NCBI RefSeq assembly: GCF_008297975.1
Contig: NZ_VLNY01000002.1
Span: forward strand, 1-64,000
Reading direction: 5' to 3'
Origin: Antrihabitans cavernicola
Lineage (GTDB): Bacteria; Actinomycetota; Actinomycetes; Mycobacteriales; Mycobacteriaceae
Length of the DNA: 64,000 nt
Part shown: in pieces, positions 35,103 through 42,384 of the stretch
Layout: each line of letters starts with the position of its first letter
Position numbering within the stretch: the stretch's first letter is position 1
Translations under genes and position numbers: made by a program
The notes under the pieces: generated by a model
Databases searched by the model: none
What the model was told of the DNA's origin: nothing
What the model saw: the letters and a program-made list of their open reading frames with translations, nothing else

Positions 35103-35813
35103 GTGAACACTCGTATCTCGCCAACCGCTCCTTCGCCAACACCGCTTTCATCAACACCGCTTTCATCAACACCGCGCAGCACAATCAAGCGCGGCAAGGA
35201 TCGCGCCCAGTCGGACCGATCTGCGCTGTATGCCGTCCTCGATGCCGGACTCGTGTGCAACCTTGCCGTGGTGATCGACGGAGCACCTGTCGTGTTGCCG
35301 ACCGCGTATGGGCGGGTCGACGACACCCTGTATCTGCACGGCTCGACAGGCGCTCTGAGCCTGCGGACGGCGAGTACCGACGAGGTGTCGGTCTCCGTCA
35401 CACTGCTCGACGGAGTTGTATACGCGCGGTCCGTCTTTCACTTCTCGATGAACTATCGATCTGCCGTCGTCCACGGTCGGCCTCGGGTGGTCACCACCGA
35501 CGAGGAGCGCACGATCGGACTCCGCGCAGTCGTGGAGCACCTCGCACCCGGCTCGTGGGACTACGCGCGCGAACCGAATGCCAAAGAGCTGGCCAAAACC
35601 AGCGTCGTCGCACTCGACCTCGCCGAGGCCGCGGTCAAGGTTCGCGGCGGCGATCCAGTGGACGAGCCGGACGACGTTGTCGCAGGCGGGGTTTGGGCTG
35701 GTGTGTTACCGCTGCGGCAGAGCTGGGGCGAACCGGTGGCCGCCGCCGATCTCGACGCCCTCGATGTGCCAGATCACCTGCGCAGTCGGCAGGTCACCAC
35801 TCCTGGGCGGTGA
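35103..35813 (+). CDS. Pyridoxamine 5'-phosphate oxidase-family FMN-binding protein
   Basis: A 236-residue protein with an unordered Ser/Thr/Pro N-terminus of about 30 residues and a split-barrel FMN domain: ALYAVLDAGLVCNLAVVIDG, LPTAYGRVDDTLYLHGSTG, FSMNYRSAVVHGRPRVV and PGSWDYAREPNAKELAKT. It belongs to the pyridox_ox_2/nitroreductase-like branch rather than true PdxH. Control by the divergent PdxR-type regulator links it to vitamin B6 metabolism or detoxification. GTG 35103 is taken as start, but the short repeat near the N-terminus makes the exact start uncertain. Its end overlaps the convergent acyltransferase gene by 20 bases. Confidence 0.8.
   Translation: MNTRISPTAPSPTPLSSTPLSSTPRSTIKRGKDRAQSDRSALYAVLDAGLVCNLAVVIDGAPVVLPTAYGRVDDTLYLHGSTGALSLRTASTDEVSVSVTLLDGVVYARSVFHFSMNYRSAVVHGRPRVVTTDEERTIGLRAVVEHLAPGSWDYAREPNAKELAKTSVVALDLAEAAVKVRGGDPVDEPDDVVAGGVWAGVLPLRQSWGEPVAAADLDALDVPDHLRSRQVTTPGR
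35137..35175 (+). repeat. 15-bp tandem repeat in the PNPOx-like N-terminus
   Basis: CAACACCGCTTTCAT is repeated 2.6 times without a mismatch. It encodes TPLSS-TPLSS-TP in frame, so copy-number change would lengthen or shorten the linker without a frameshift. Confidence 0.8.
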
Positions 35814-37020
35814 GTCCCCACGTGTCGAGTTCGCGGTGGGCCAGATCGGCCAGTGCGTGGTCGGATCCGATGTGCGACGGGTCCAGACCGATCAGCGCCA
35901 GCGTGTAGCGCTCGCCATTGCGGCACAGGTAGCCGGAGAGCCGAGTGCGGAGCCGGCTCAGGTGCGTCGGCGTCAAGCCGGGGTGCACCGCACGGGCGGC
36001 AACACCGGTGGCGCGATGCGGTCCGAGCGCATCGAGGGACGGCGGGACGGTTCCGATGTTGGAGCACAGCACATCTCGCTCGCCCGACCCGCGCGCCATC
36101 AGGTAGGCGAGTCGATCCGGAACGACATGAAGCAGCTCGTCGGGGATTCCTGGTGGTGCGGACATCGGCTGCAGGTACGCCCGGCGGGCGTGGGATCGAA
36201 TGTCTGCGAGCGAGTCGTCGGGGCCTACCGACACCTCGGACATCGTCATGGCGTTGCCGATCTCGGCGGTCGAGCGTGTGTCGATCGGGATCGCGACGCT
36301 CACGTCGGCATCGGCGGCTACCGCTCCGCTGCGGCGCAAGGTCCCGGTGATGATCGCGACGAAGAGGCTGTTCGACGATCCGCTGTGCAGTGCTGCGGTG
36401 GAATCCCACTGTGCTGCAGGAATATCGAGGATCGTGCTGGAAACACGTGCGCTCGGTTCGTGCCGATCCGGTACCGGTTCTCGGCGCGGTAGCGAGCGTG
36501 GTCGCAACCGAGCTGCGACGATCGACCACGTCCGCGCGGCGTCTACCCAATCCGAGACGTGGTCGAGCGCCTCGTTCGGTTCCTGATCCGTCAGCGCCTG
36601 ATCGACAGCGAGAATCAGCCCGCGCGCATCGGTCAACACGTGCGAGCACACGATCGACACCACCGAGCCGCCGTCGGGCAGTCGGGCAGCCGACAATCGC
36701 CAGCCTGGTCCACGACTCGGATCGAGATTCGACGTCTGCGCATCTGCCCACTCGACTATGCCCCCGGCGGTGTCGAGATAGGTCAGCGGATACGACTCGC
36801 TCTCCAGTCGCCACCGCGGTCGCGCGCCGGGTATCGACGAGCGAATCACCCTACGGCCCAACGGGCCTGCCGCAAGGTGCTCGTGCACGGAGCGGAGCAG
36901 GTCCGCGTCGACGTGCTCGGCGAATCGCCAGAGTCCTTGCATCGCAATCGGTGTGCCCAGGCCACGATGCGAGCGTAGGAACATCTCATCGACGACGGAG
37001 AGTCGATGCTCAGCGGTCAC
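35794..37020 (-). CDS. Acyltransferase-superfamily (condensation/WES-like) protein
   Basis: A 408-residue protein with a CoA-dependent acyltransferase-like layout. It begins LSVVDEMFLRSHRGLGTPIA; the active-site-like motif is CSHVLTDARGL, a variant of HHxxxDG with one His; FVAIITGTLRRSG and VSVAIPIDTRS follow in the second half. This resembles wax ester synthase/PapA/condensation domains, but the first His is replaced by Ser. GTG 37020 overlaps the crotonase stop (GTGA), so the two are coupled. A role in lipid or polyketide ester formation is plausible but not proven. Confidence 0.65.
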   Translation of the reverse strand: MTAEHRLSVVDEMFLRSHRGLGTPIAMQGLWRFAEHVDADLLRSVHEHLAAGPLGRRVIRSSIPGARPRWRLESESYPLTYLDTAGGIVEWADAQTSNLDPSRGPGWRLSAARLPDGGSVVSIVCSHVLTDARGLILAVDQALTDQEPNEALDHVSDWVDAARTWSIVAARLRPRSLPRREPVPDRHEPSARVSSTILDIPAAQWDSTAALHSGSSNSLFVAIITGTLRRSGAVAADADVSVAIPIDTRSTAEIGNAMTMSEVSVGPDDSLADIRSHARRAYLQPMSAPPGIPDELLHVVPDRLAYLMARGSGERDVLCSNIGTVPPSLDALGPHRATGVAARAVHPGLTPTHLSRLRTRLSGYLCRNGERYTLALIGLDPSHIGSDHALADLAHRELDTWGLTAQEW

Positions 37021-37778
37021 GCAGGCGAACCGTGCCTGCCCGCACCCTCTGCGAAGCGCCGGGCGCCGTCGAGCGCGCCGCTGGCGAGAGCGACCATGCC
37101 GTGGCGGAATTCGCCGCGCATCGCCTCGTCGTGGGGACGGCCGTCCTGCTCGAGCAGCGACAGCCGGTCGCTCTGCAGACATGCTTGCGGTAACGCCGCA
37201 ATCTCCGCGGCGAGCGCTTCGGCGGCGCGCCGGGCATCGCCCGCAGGCACCACGCGATTGACAAGGCCGATCGAGAGTGCCTCGTCGGCGTCGACAGATC
37301 GGCCCGTGAGAACCAGGTCCATCGCGCGGCTGGTGCCGATCAGGCGTGGCAGCCGTACCGTGCCGCCGTCGATCAGGGGTACGCCCCAGCGCCGACAGAA
37401 GACGCCGAAGACGGCGTCCTGTTCTGCCACCCGCAGATCGCACCAGAGTGCGAGCTCCAGACCGCCTGCGACGGCATATCCGGAGACTGCGGCGATCACC
37501 GGCTTCGACAGCGTCATTCGGGTCGGGCCGAGCGGACCGTCGCCCTCTTCGGTGAGCTGAATCGATGCCGGTGTGCCCAGAGCCTTCAGATCCGCACCGG
37601 CACAGAATGTTCCGCCATCGCCCCACAGCACAGCGATCGACGAATCGGGATCGTCCTCGAATTCACGGAACGCGTCTGCGAGTGCGGCGGACGTAGGACC
37701 GTCGATCGCATTGCGAGATTCCGGACGAGACATGATCACGGTGGTCACCGCTCCGACGCGGTCGATTCGTACGGTCAT
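37017..37778 (-). CDS. Enoyl-CoA hydratase/isomerase (crotonase) family protein
   Basis: A 253-residue crotonase: RPESRNAIDGPTSAALADAF, the oxyanion loop VLWGDGGTFCAGADLKAL, VSGYAVAGGLELALWCDLRV with the second oxyanion site, and FCRRWGVPLIDGGTVRLPRL. The catalytic acids are placed as in many hydratase-like members, so either hydration or another acyl-CoA reaction is possible. It is coupled to the acyltransferase-fold gene and divergent from a TetR regulator whose candidate operator lies in the gap. Confidence 0.9.
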   Translation of the reverse strand: MTVRIDRVGAVTTVIMSRPESRNAIDGPTSAALADAFREFEDDPDSSIAVLWGDGGTFCAGADLKALGTPASIQLTEEGDGPLGPTRMTLSKPVIAAVSGYAVAGGLELALWCDLRVAEQDAVFGVFCRRWGVPLIDGGTVRLPRLIGTSRAMDLVLTGRSVDADEALSIGLVNRVVPAGDARRAAEALAAEIAALPQACLQSDRLSLLEQDGRPHDEAMRGEFRHGMVALASGALDGARRFAEGAGRHGSPA

Positions 37779-37810
37779 TTCCGAAAACCTACGCTGTTCG
37801 GCTCTCTTGC

Positions 37811-37835
37811 GTGAAGGACTGAATCAATGCTTCAC
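37811..37835. promoter_or_regulatory. TetR operator candidate overlapping the regulator start
   Basis: A 25-base near-palindrome: GTGAAGGACTGA and TCAATGCTTCAC around a central A, matching at 10 of 12 pairs. The regulator's ATG at 37827 lies inside it, and the divergent crotonase operon starts at 37778. The layout suggests autoregulation and control of the acyl-CoA operon. Confidence 0.65.
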
Positions 37836-38456
37836 TTTTTTGTGCCGTATCGACGAACATCGGCAATTCAGGAACGGCTGGACGCCAAACAGTCGGCGAT
37901 TCTTCGTGCCGCCACGACGCTGCTGGCCGAGCGCGGCTATCAAGGATTGTCGATGGCGTCCGTCGCCGCCGCAGCCGGGATCGCGACCGGATCGGTCTAC
38001 AGCCATTTCGCGGACAAGTCGGCGTTGGTCACAGCGATCTTTCGCGTTGCCGTCGATCGAGAACTGACTGCCGTGACCGACGCGGCAAGCCAGTCCGCAA
38101 CGCAGGCCGAGCGCGTGACGGCGATCGTCGAGACCTTTGCCGGGCGCGCGATGAAGAACCCGAAGTTGGCCTACGCGTTGCTGGCTGAACCTGTGGACGC
38201 CGAAGTGGAGGCCGAGCGGCTGATCTTTCGACGGACGTTCGCAGAGATATTCGAGGGTGCGATTGCCGGTGGAATTGCGGCGGGCAGGATCGTTCCGCAA
38301 GATCCACGCGTGACGGCCGCGGCGTTGGTCGGCGCGATCGCCGAGGTGCTGATCGGCCCGCTCTCGGCACGGCCCTACAGCGATTCGGTGATTCCGGAAC
38401 TCGTCGCCTTCACGCTGCGATCACTGGGAGTCGCCGGTGTCGATCCGCAGCGATAG
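37827..38456 (+). CDS. TetR family transcriptional regulator
   Basis: A 209-residue regulator. The helix-turn-helix is at about residues 25-70: ILRAATTLLAERGYQGLSMA, SVAAAAGIATGSVYSHFADK. The C-terminal domain (residues 80-205) is helical and ends GPLSARPYSDSVIPELVAFT. It probably controls the divergent crotonase-acyltransferase operon and itself. The start may be ATG 37827, which lies inside the operator, or GTG 37842 five codons later. Convergent with pgi. Confidence 0.88.
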   Translation: MLHFFVPYRRTSAIQERLDAKQSAILRAATTLLAERGYQGLSMASVAAAAGIATGSVYSHFADKSALVTAIFRVAVDRELTAVTDAASQSATQAERVTAIVETFAGRAMKNPKLAYALLAEPVDAEVEAERLIFRRTFAEIFEGAIAGGIAAGRIVPQDPRVTAAALVGAIAEVLIGPLSARPYSDSVIPELVAFTLRSLGVAGVDPQR

Positions 38457-38498
38457 CGTGTGCACAACAGTGCAATTCGGGCGTAACCGCGATCTCGC

Positions 38499-40163
38499 CT
38501 AGACGGGCCGACCGCGCTCCGTGCGATACCAGCGGACCAACGCATCTGTGGACGAATCGGACTGCTGCGCAGGAGCTTCCGCATCGGTGAGCACAGGCCC
38601 AAGTGCAAGAGCCTGTTGCTTGCCCAACTCGACGCCCCATTGATCGAACGGATCGATGCCCCAAATGGTGCCTTCGACGAACACTTCGTGCTCGTAGAGC
38701 GCGATCAACTGGCCGACGACGGACGGCGTCAGCTTCGGTGCGAGGATAGTGGTGGTGGGCCGGTTGCCCGGCATCACCTTGTGCGGCACCACATCTGCCG
38801 CCGTTCCCTCGGCCGCGATCTCCTCCGCCGTCTTGCCGAACGCCAGCACCTTGGTCTGCGCGAACAGATTGCTCATCAAGATGTCGTGCATGCTGCCGGT
38901 GCCGTCGATGGTCGGCAGGTCGTCGGTCGGATCGGCGAACCCGATGAAGTCGGCAGGAATGAGCCGTGTGCCCTGATGCAGCAACTGATAGAAGGCGTGC
39001 TGGCCGTTGGTTCCTGGTTCGCCCCAGAAGATTTCGCCTGTCGACGTGGTGACCGGCGTGCCGTCGGCCTGCACGGACTTGCCGTTGGATTCCATCGTCA
39101 ACTGCTGTAGGTAGGCGGCGAAGCGGGCGAGATCGTTGGAATACGGCAGCACGGCGCGAGATTCGGCGCCGAAGAAGTTGGAATACCAGACGCCGAGCAG
39201 TCCGAGGATGGCCGGCACGTTCTGCTCGAGTGGCGTTGTCGCGAAGTGCTGGTCGATGGCGTGCATGCCCGCGAGGAACTCGCCGAAGCGCTCCTTGCCG
39301 ATCGTTGCCATCACCGACAAGCCGATCGCCGAGTCCACCGAGTAACGGCCGCCGACCCAGTCCCAGAACCCGAACATGTTGGCAGTGTCGATTCCGAATT
39401 TCGCGACACGATCGGCGTTGGTCGACACAGCAACGAAATGTTTTGCTACAGCGTCCTTTTGATCCACGCCATCACCGAGCTGAGCGAGGAGCCAGCGCCG
39501 CGCCGCCGTCGCGTTGGTCAGCGTTTCCAACGTTGAGAAGGTCTTGGAGGCGATGATGAACAGCGTGGTCTCGGGGTCGAGGCCTGCCAACTTCGCCACC
39601 AGATCGGCGGGATCGACATTGGAGACGAATCGGGCGGAGATGCCGGCATCGGCGTAGTGACGCAGTGCTTGGTAGACCATCACCGGGCCCAGGTCCGAGC
39701 CGCCGATGCCGATGTTGACCACCGTGGCGATGCGCTTGCCGGTGACGCCGACCCACTTCCCCGAACGCACATCGTCGGTGAAGCTACCCATCCTGGTCAG
39801 GACCTCGTGCACGTCCGCGACGGCATCTTGGCCGTCGACCGTCAGCGTCGCGTCGGACGGCAGTCGCAGAGCGGTGTGCAAGACCGCACGATCTTCCGAG
39901 GTGTTGATATGCGCGCCCGAGAACATGGCGTCGCGACGTTCTTCGACACCGGCCGCCCTCGCCAAATCGATGAGCAGCCTTACGGTTTCACGATCGATGC
40001 GGTGCTTGCTGTAGTCGACGTACAGGTCTGCCGCAGTGCCCGTCAGCTCGGTGCCACGAGCGGGGTCTGATTCGAACAGGTCCCGGATGTGCTTGCCGGA
40101 GATTGCCGCGTAGTGGTCTTGCAGGTTCTTCCACGCCGGGGTGCCGGTGATGTCGCTGCTCAT
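38499..40163 (-). CDS. pgi: Glucose-6-phosphate isomerase
   Basis: A 554-residue [21 protein letters not shown], the sugar-phosphate loop [52 protein letters not shown] and the C-terminal [20 protein letters not shown]. It interconverts glucose-6-phosphate and fructose-6-phosphate. ATG 40163 gives the normal length; the frame continues upstream but not as PGI. It is divergent from the aldehyde dehydrogenase gene. Its position in the pgi-chorismate mutase-uvrD1 order matches Rv0946c-Rv0949. Confidence 0.97.
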   Translation of the reverse strand: MSSDITGTPAWKNLQDHYAAISGKHIRDLFESDPARGTELTGTAADLYVDYSKHRIDRETVRLLIDLARAAGVEERRDAMFSGAHINTSEDRAVLHTALRLPSDATLTVDGQDAVADVHEVLTRMGSFTDDVRSGKWVGVTGKRIATVVNIGIGGSDLGPVMVYQALRHYADAGISARFVSNVDPADLVAKLAGLDPETTLFIIASKTFSTLETLTNATAARRWLLAQLGDGVDQKDAVAKHFVAVSTNADRVAKFGIDTANMFGFWDWVGGRYSVDSAIGLSVMATIGKERFGEFLAGMHAIDQHFATTPLEQNVPAILGLLGVWYSNFFGAESRAVLPYSNDLARFAAYLQQLTMESNGKSVQADGTPVTTSTGEIFWGEPGTNGQHAFYQLLHQGTRLIPADFIGFADPTDDLPTIDGTGSMHDILMSNLFAQTKVLAFGKTAEEIAAEGTAADVVPHKVMPGNRPTTTILAPKLTPSVVGQLIALYEHEVFVEGTIWGIDPFDQWGVELGKQQALALGPVLTDAEAPAQQSDSSTDALVRWYRTERGRPV

Positions 40164-40226
40164 ATCGACAGAGCCTAATGCCCGAACTAGATGTGTGTCG
40201 GGGTTCGACAAGTGCATGCTGGATGA

Positions 40227-41678
40227 ATGGATCAACGTGAGCTTCTGGATTCGATTCCCACACAACTATGGATCGGCGGTGAGCCGATCGATGCCGAGGG
40301 TGGCGCCACTTTCCCGGTTCGCGACCCCGCGACCGGTGACACCCTTGTCGAGGTAGCCGACGCCACGCCGGCGGATGCGATGCGCGCGCTCGATGCCGCC
40401 GTTGCGGCACAACGCGACTGGGCCGCGACGCCAGCGCGTGAGCGAGGCGAGATTCTGCGCGCCGTGTTCGAAGCCATCACCGCGCGTGCTGACGACATGG
40501 CCTTGCTCATGACCTTGGAGATGGGCAAAGCCATCGCCGAGAGCAAGGCCGAGATCAAGTACGGCGCCGAGTTCTTTCGCTGGTTCTCGGAGGAGGCTGT
40601 CCGTATCGCTGGGCGCTACCAGCCCGCTCCTGCAGGCAACGGCCGCATTCTCGTCACCCGGCAGCCGGTCGGTCCCTGCTTGGCGATCACGCCGTGGAAC
40701 TTTCCGCTGGCCATGGGGACTCGCAAGATCGGGCCCGCGTTGGCTGCCGGCTGCACGATGATCGTCAAGCCTGCGTCGGAGACACCGCTGACCATGCTGC
40801 TGCTGGCGCAGCTGTGTGCCGAGGCGGGGCTGCCGAAGGGGGTGCTGTCGGTCGTGACCACCAGCAAGTCGGGGGCGGTGACCGCACCGCTGATCGACGA
40901 TCCGCGGTTGCGCAAACTGACGTTCACCGGTTCGACCGGGGTCGGCAAGAAACTCGTCGAGAGTTCGGCCAAGGGATTGCTGCGGACATCGATGGAATTG
41001 GGCGGCAATGCGCCGTTCGTCGTATTCGACGATGCCGACATCGACAAGGCGGTCGAGGGCGCCATGTTGGCGAAGCTTCGCAACGGCGGCGAGGCGTGCA
41101 CCGCGGCCAATCGGTTCCACGTGCAGCGGTCTGTGCTCGCAGAGTTCACGTCGAAGCTGGTCGAGAAGATGTCGAGCATGAAGCTCGGTCTCGGAACGGA
41201 TCCGGAAACCAAGCTGGGGCCGCTGGTCAACGCCGACCAACTCGAGACCGTCACCGAACTGGTGGACGACGCGGTAGCCGCAGGGGCGACGCTGAGCCTC
41301 GGCGGGTCGGCACCCGGGGGTGCCGGCTATTTCTATCCCGCGACCGTTCTCACGGACGTGCCGGACACGGCTCGGATTCTGAAGGAAGAGGTGTTCGGTC
41401 CCGTCGCGCCGATAGTCGGTTTCGACACCGAGGACGACGGCATAGCGGCTGCCAACGACACCGAGTTCGGGCTGGTCGCCTACATCTACACAGAAAACCT
41501 CGACCGCGCGCTACGCGTGGCCGAGGCTCTGGAAACTGGAATGGTGGGTGTCAATCGCGGCGTGATCTCCGATGCGGCCGCCCCGTTCGGCGGAGTGAAG
41601 CAGTCGGGGTTCGGCCGCGAAGGAGGGTTCGAAGGCATCAACGAGTACCTGGAAACCAAGTACATTGCGTTGACCTAG
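40227..41678 (+). CDS. NAD(P)-dependent succinate-semialdehyde dehydrogenase-like aldehyde dehydrogenase
   Basis: A 483-residue aldehyde dehydrogenase of the GabD type. It contains [47 protein letters not shown], the catalytic Glu in [12 protein letters not shown] and the catalytic Cys in [13 protein letters not shown]. It ends [18 protein letters not shown], typical of SSADHs. It oxidises succinate semialdehyde or a related aldehyde to the acid. No GABA transaminase gene is adjacent. A GC-rich hairpin follows the stop codon. Confidence 0.9.
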   Translation: MDQRELLDSIPTQLWIGGEPIDAEGGATFPVRDPATGDTLVEVADATPADAMRALDAAVAAQRDWAATPARERGEILRAVFEAITARADDMALLMTLEMGKAIAESKAEIKYGAEFFRWFSEEAVRIAGRYQPAPAGNGRILVTRQPVGPCLAITPWNFPLAMGTRKIGPALAAGCTMIVKPASETPLTMLLLAQLCAEAGLPKGVLSVVTTSKSGAVTAPLIDDPRLRKLTFTGSTGVGKKLVESSAKGLLRTSMELGGNAPFVVFDDADIDKAVEGAMLAKLRNGGEACTAANRFHVQRSVLAEFTSKLVEKMSSMKLGLGTDPETKLGPLVNADQLETVTELVDDAVAAGATLSLGGSAPGGAGYFYPATVLTDVPDTARILKEEVFGPVAPIVGFDTEDDGIAAANDTEFGLVAYIYTENLDRALRVAEALETGMVGVNRGVISDAAAPFGGVKQSGFGREGGFEGINEYLETKYIALT

Positions 41679-41679
41679 A

Positions 41680-41700
41680 ACCGGGCGCGGGGCGCCCGGT
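41680..41700. terminator. GC-rich hairpin between convergent genes
   Basis: ACCGGGCGC and GCGCCCGGT form a perfect nine-base stem with a three-base loop, three bases after the aldehyde dehydrogenase stop and ten bases before the end of the chorismate mutase gene. It probably stops transcription from both sides; no T-run follows, as is common in actinobacteria. Confidence 0.6.
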
Positions 41701-41709
41701 CGCACGTGA

Positions 41710-42003
41710 TCAGTGACCGAGGCGCCCGCGGCCGAGTCGAAGCAGGAGCATGGCCAGCGTGTGACCCTCCTGGCCGAGTTCGCTGAACCGCTCCAGCACC
41801 TTCATTTCGCGGCTGTGCACCAGCCGGGTGCCGCCCGATGCCATGCGAGTTCGCCCGATGATTCGGGAGACCTCGGTGCGCCGCTTGATGGCAGCGAGGA
41901 TCTCCGCGTCGAGCTTGTCGATCTCCTTACGAAGTTTCTCGATCTCGGCTTCGCTTTGAGGCAGTGAAGAATCCGAGTCGGTTGTCTTGGTAGGGCTGCT
42001 CAT
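41710..42003 (-). CDS. Chorismate mutase, AroQ-delta type
   Basis: A 97-residue all-helical chorismate mutase like M. tuberculosis Rv0948c. It shows EIEKLRKEIDKLDAEILAAI, KRRTEVSRIIGRTRMASGG and VHSREMKVLERFSELG, and ends LLRLGRGRLGH. It converts chorismate to prephenate for Phe and Tyr synthesis; its Rv0948c relative is activated by complex formation with DAHP synthase, to which the C-terminal RGRLGH contributes. A GAGGAG site lies five bases ahead of the ATG, and a 12-base-stem hairpin sits just upstream in the leader. Confidence 0.93.
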   Translation of the reverse strand: MSSPTKTTDSDSSLPQSEAEIEKLRKEIDKLDAEILAAIKRRTEVSRIIGRTRMASGGTRLVHSREMKVLERFSELGQEGHTLAMLLLRLGRGRLGH

Positions 42004-42020
42004 ATCATCTCCTCATGTCA

Positions 42021-42066
42021 GAACGTGGATCGCTGATCAACGTCGAGTCGTTACCGATCCACGTTC
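42021..42066 (-). promoter_or_regulatory. Large hairpin in the chorismate mutase leader
   Basis: GAACGTGGATCG and CGATCCACGTTC are a perfect 12-base inverted repeat around a 22-base loop, ending 18 bases before the start codon of the chorismate mutase gene. It would form a stable hairpin just ahead of the ribosome site, or a protein operator in DNA. The rest of the gap to 42384 has a GC-rich part with no gene, then AT-rich promoter-like DNA from about 42190, and the helicase leader. Confidence 0.6.
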
Positions 42067-42384
42067 CAAGTCCATAACCGACCGCGAGCCCTGCTCTGGA
42101 CCCCCGACGGGTGGACGTGTCTGATCCCTAACGGCAGCTGGCATCTCCGGTCTGGAGCGCAGGCGCTGTTGCGGGTCGGACGCTGATCATGAAAAACAGT
42201 CTGCCACGGGTGTGTACTCCGTCAAAACATAATGAGAGTGTGAATTGTCGCAATATTGATGTCTCGCTCCTTTGTGTTGTTGACCTGGGACTCTTAATCC
42301 AGTCGTGATTGGGTTGTTATCTGGACGCGTGACCGGCAGGTGCTGGAATGGAGTGTCGGTACGCGCCGGTAGCGTTGAAGGACG

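Noticed and set aside
37021-37626. Upstream extension of the acyltransferase-like frame
   Set aside because: It lies inside the crotonase gene in another frame, has shadow composition, and GTG 37020 overlaps the crotonase stop.
38455-38485. Sequence CACAACAGTGCAATTCGG resembling one arm of the 59-bp palindrome of DUF559 cassette 2
   Set aside because: Only one arm is similar and the opposite arm is missing; it may be a decayed copy, but chance cannot be excluded.
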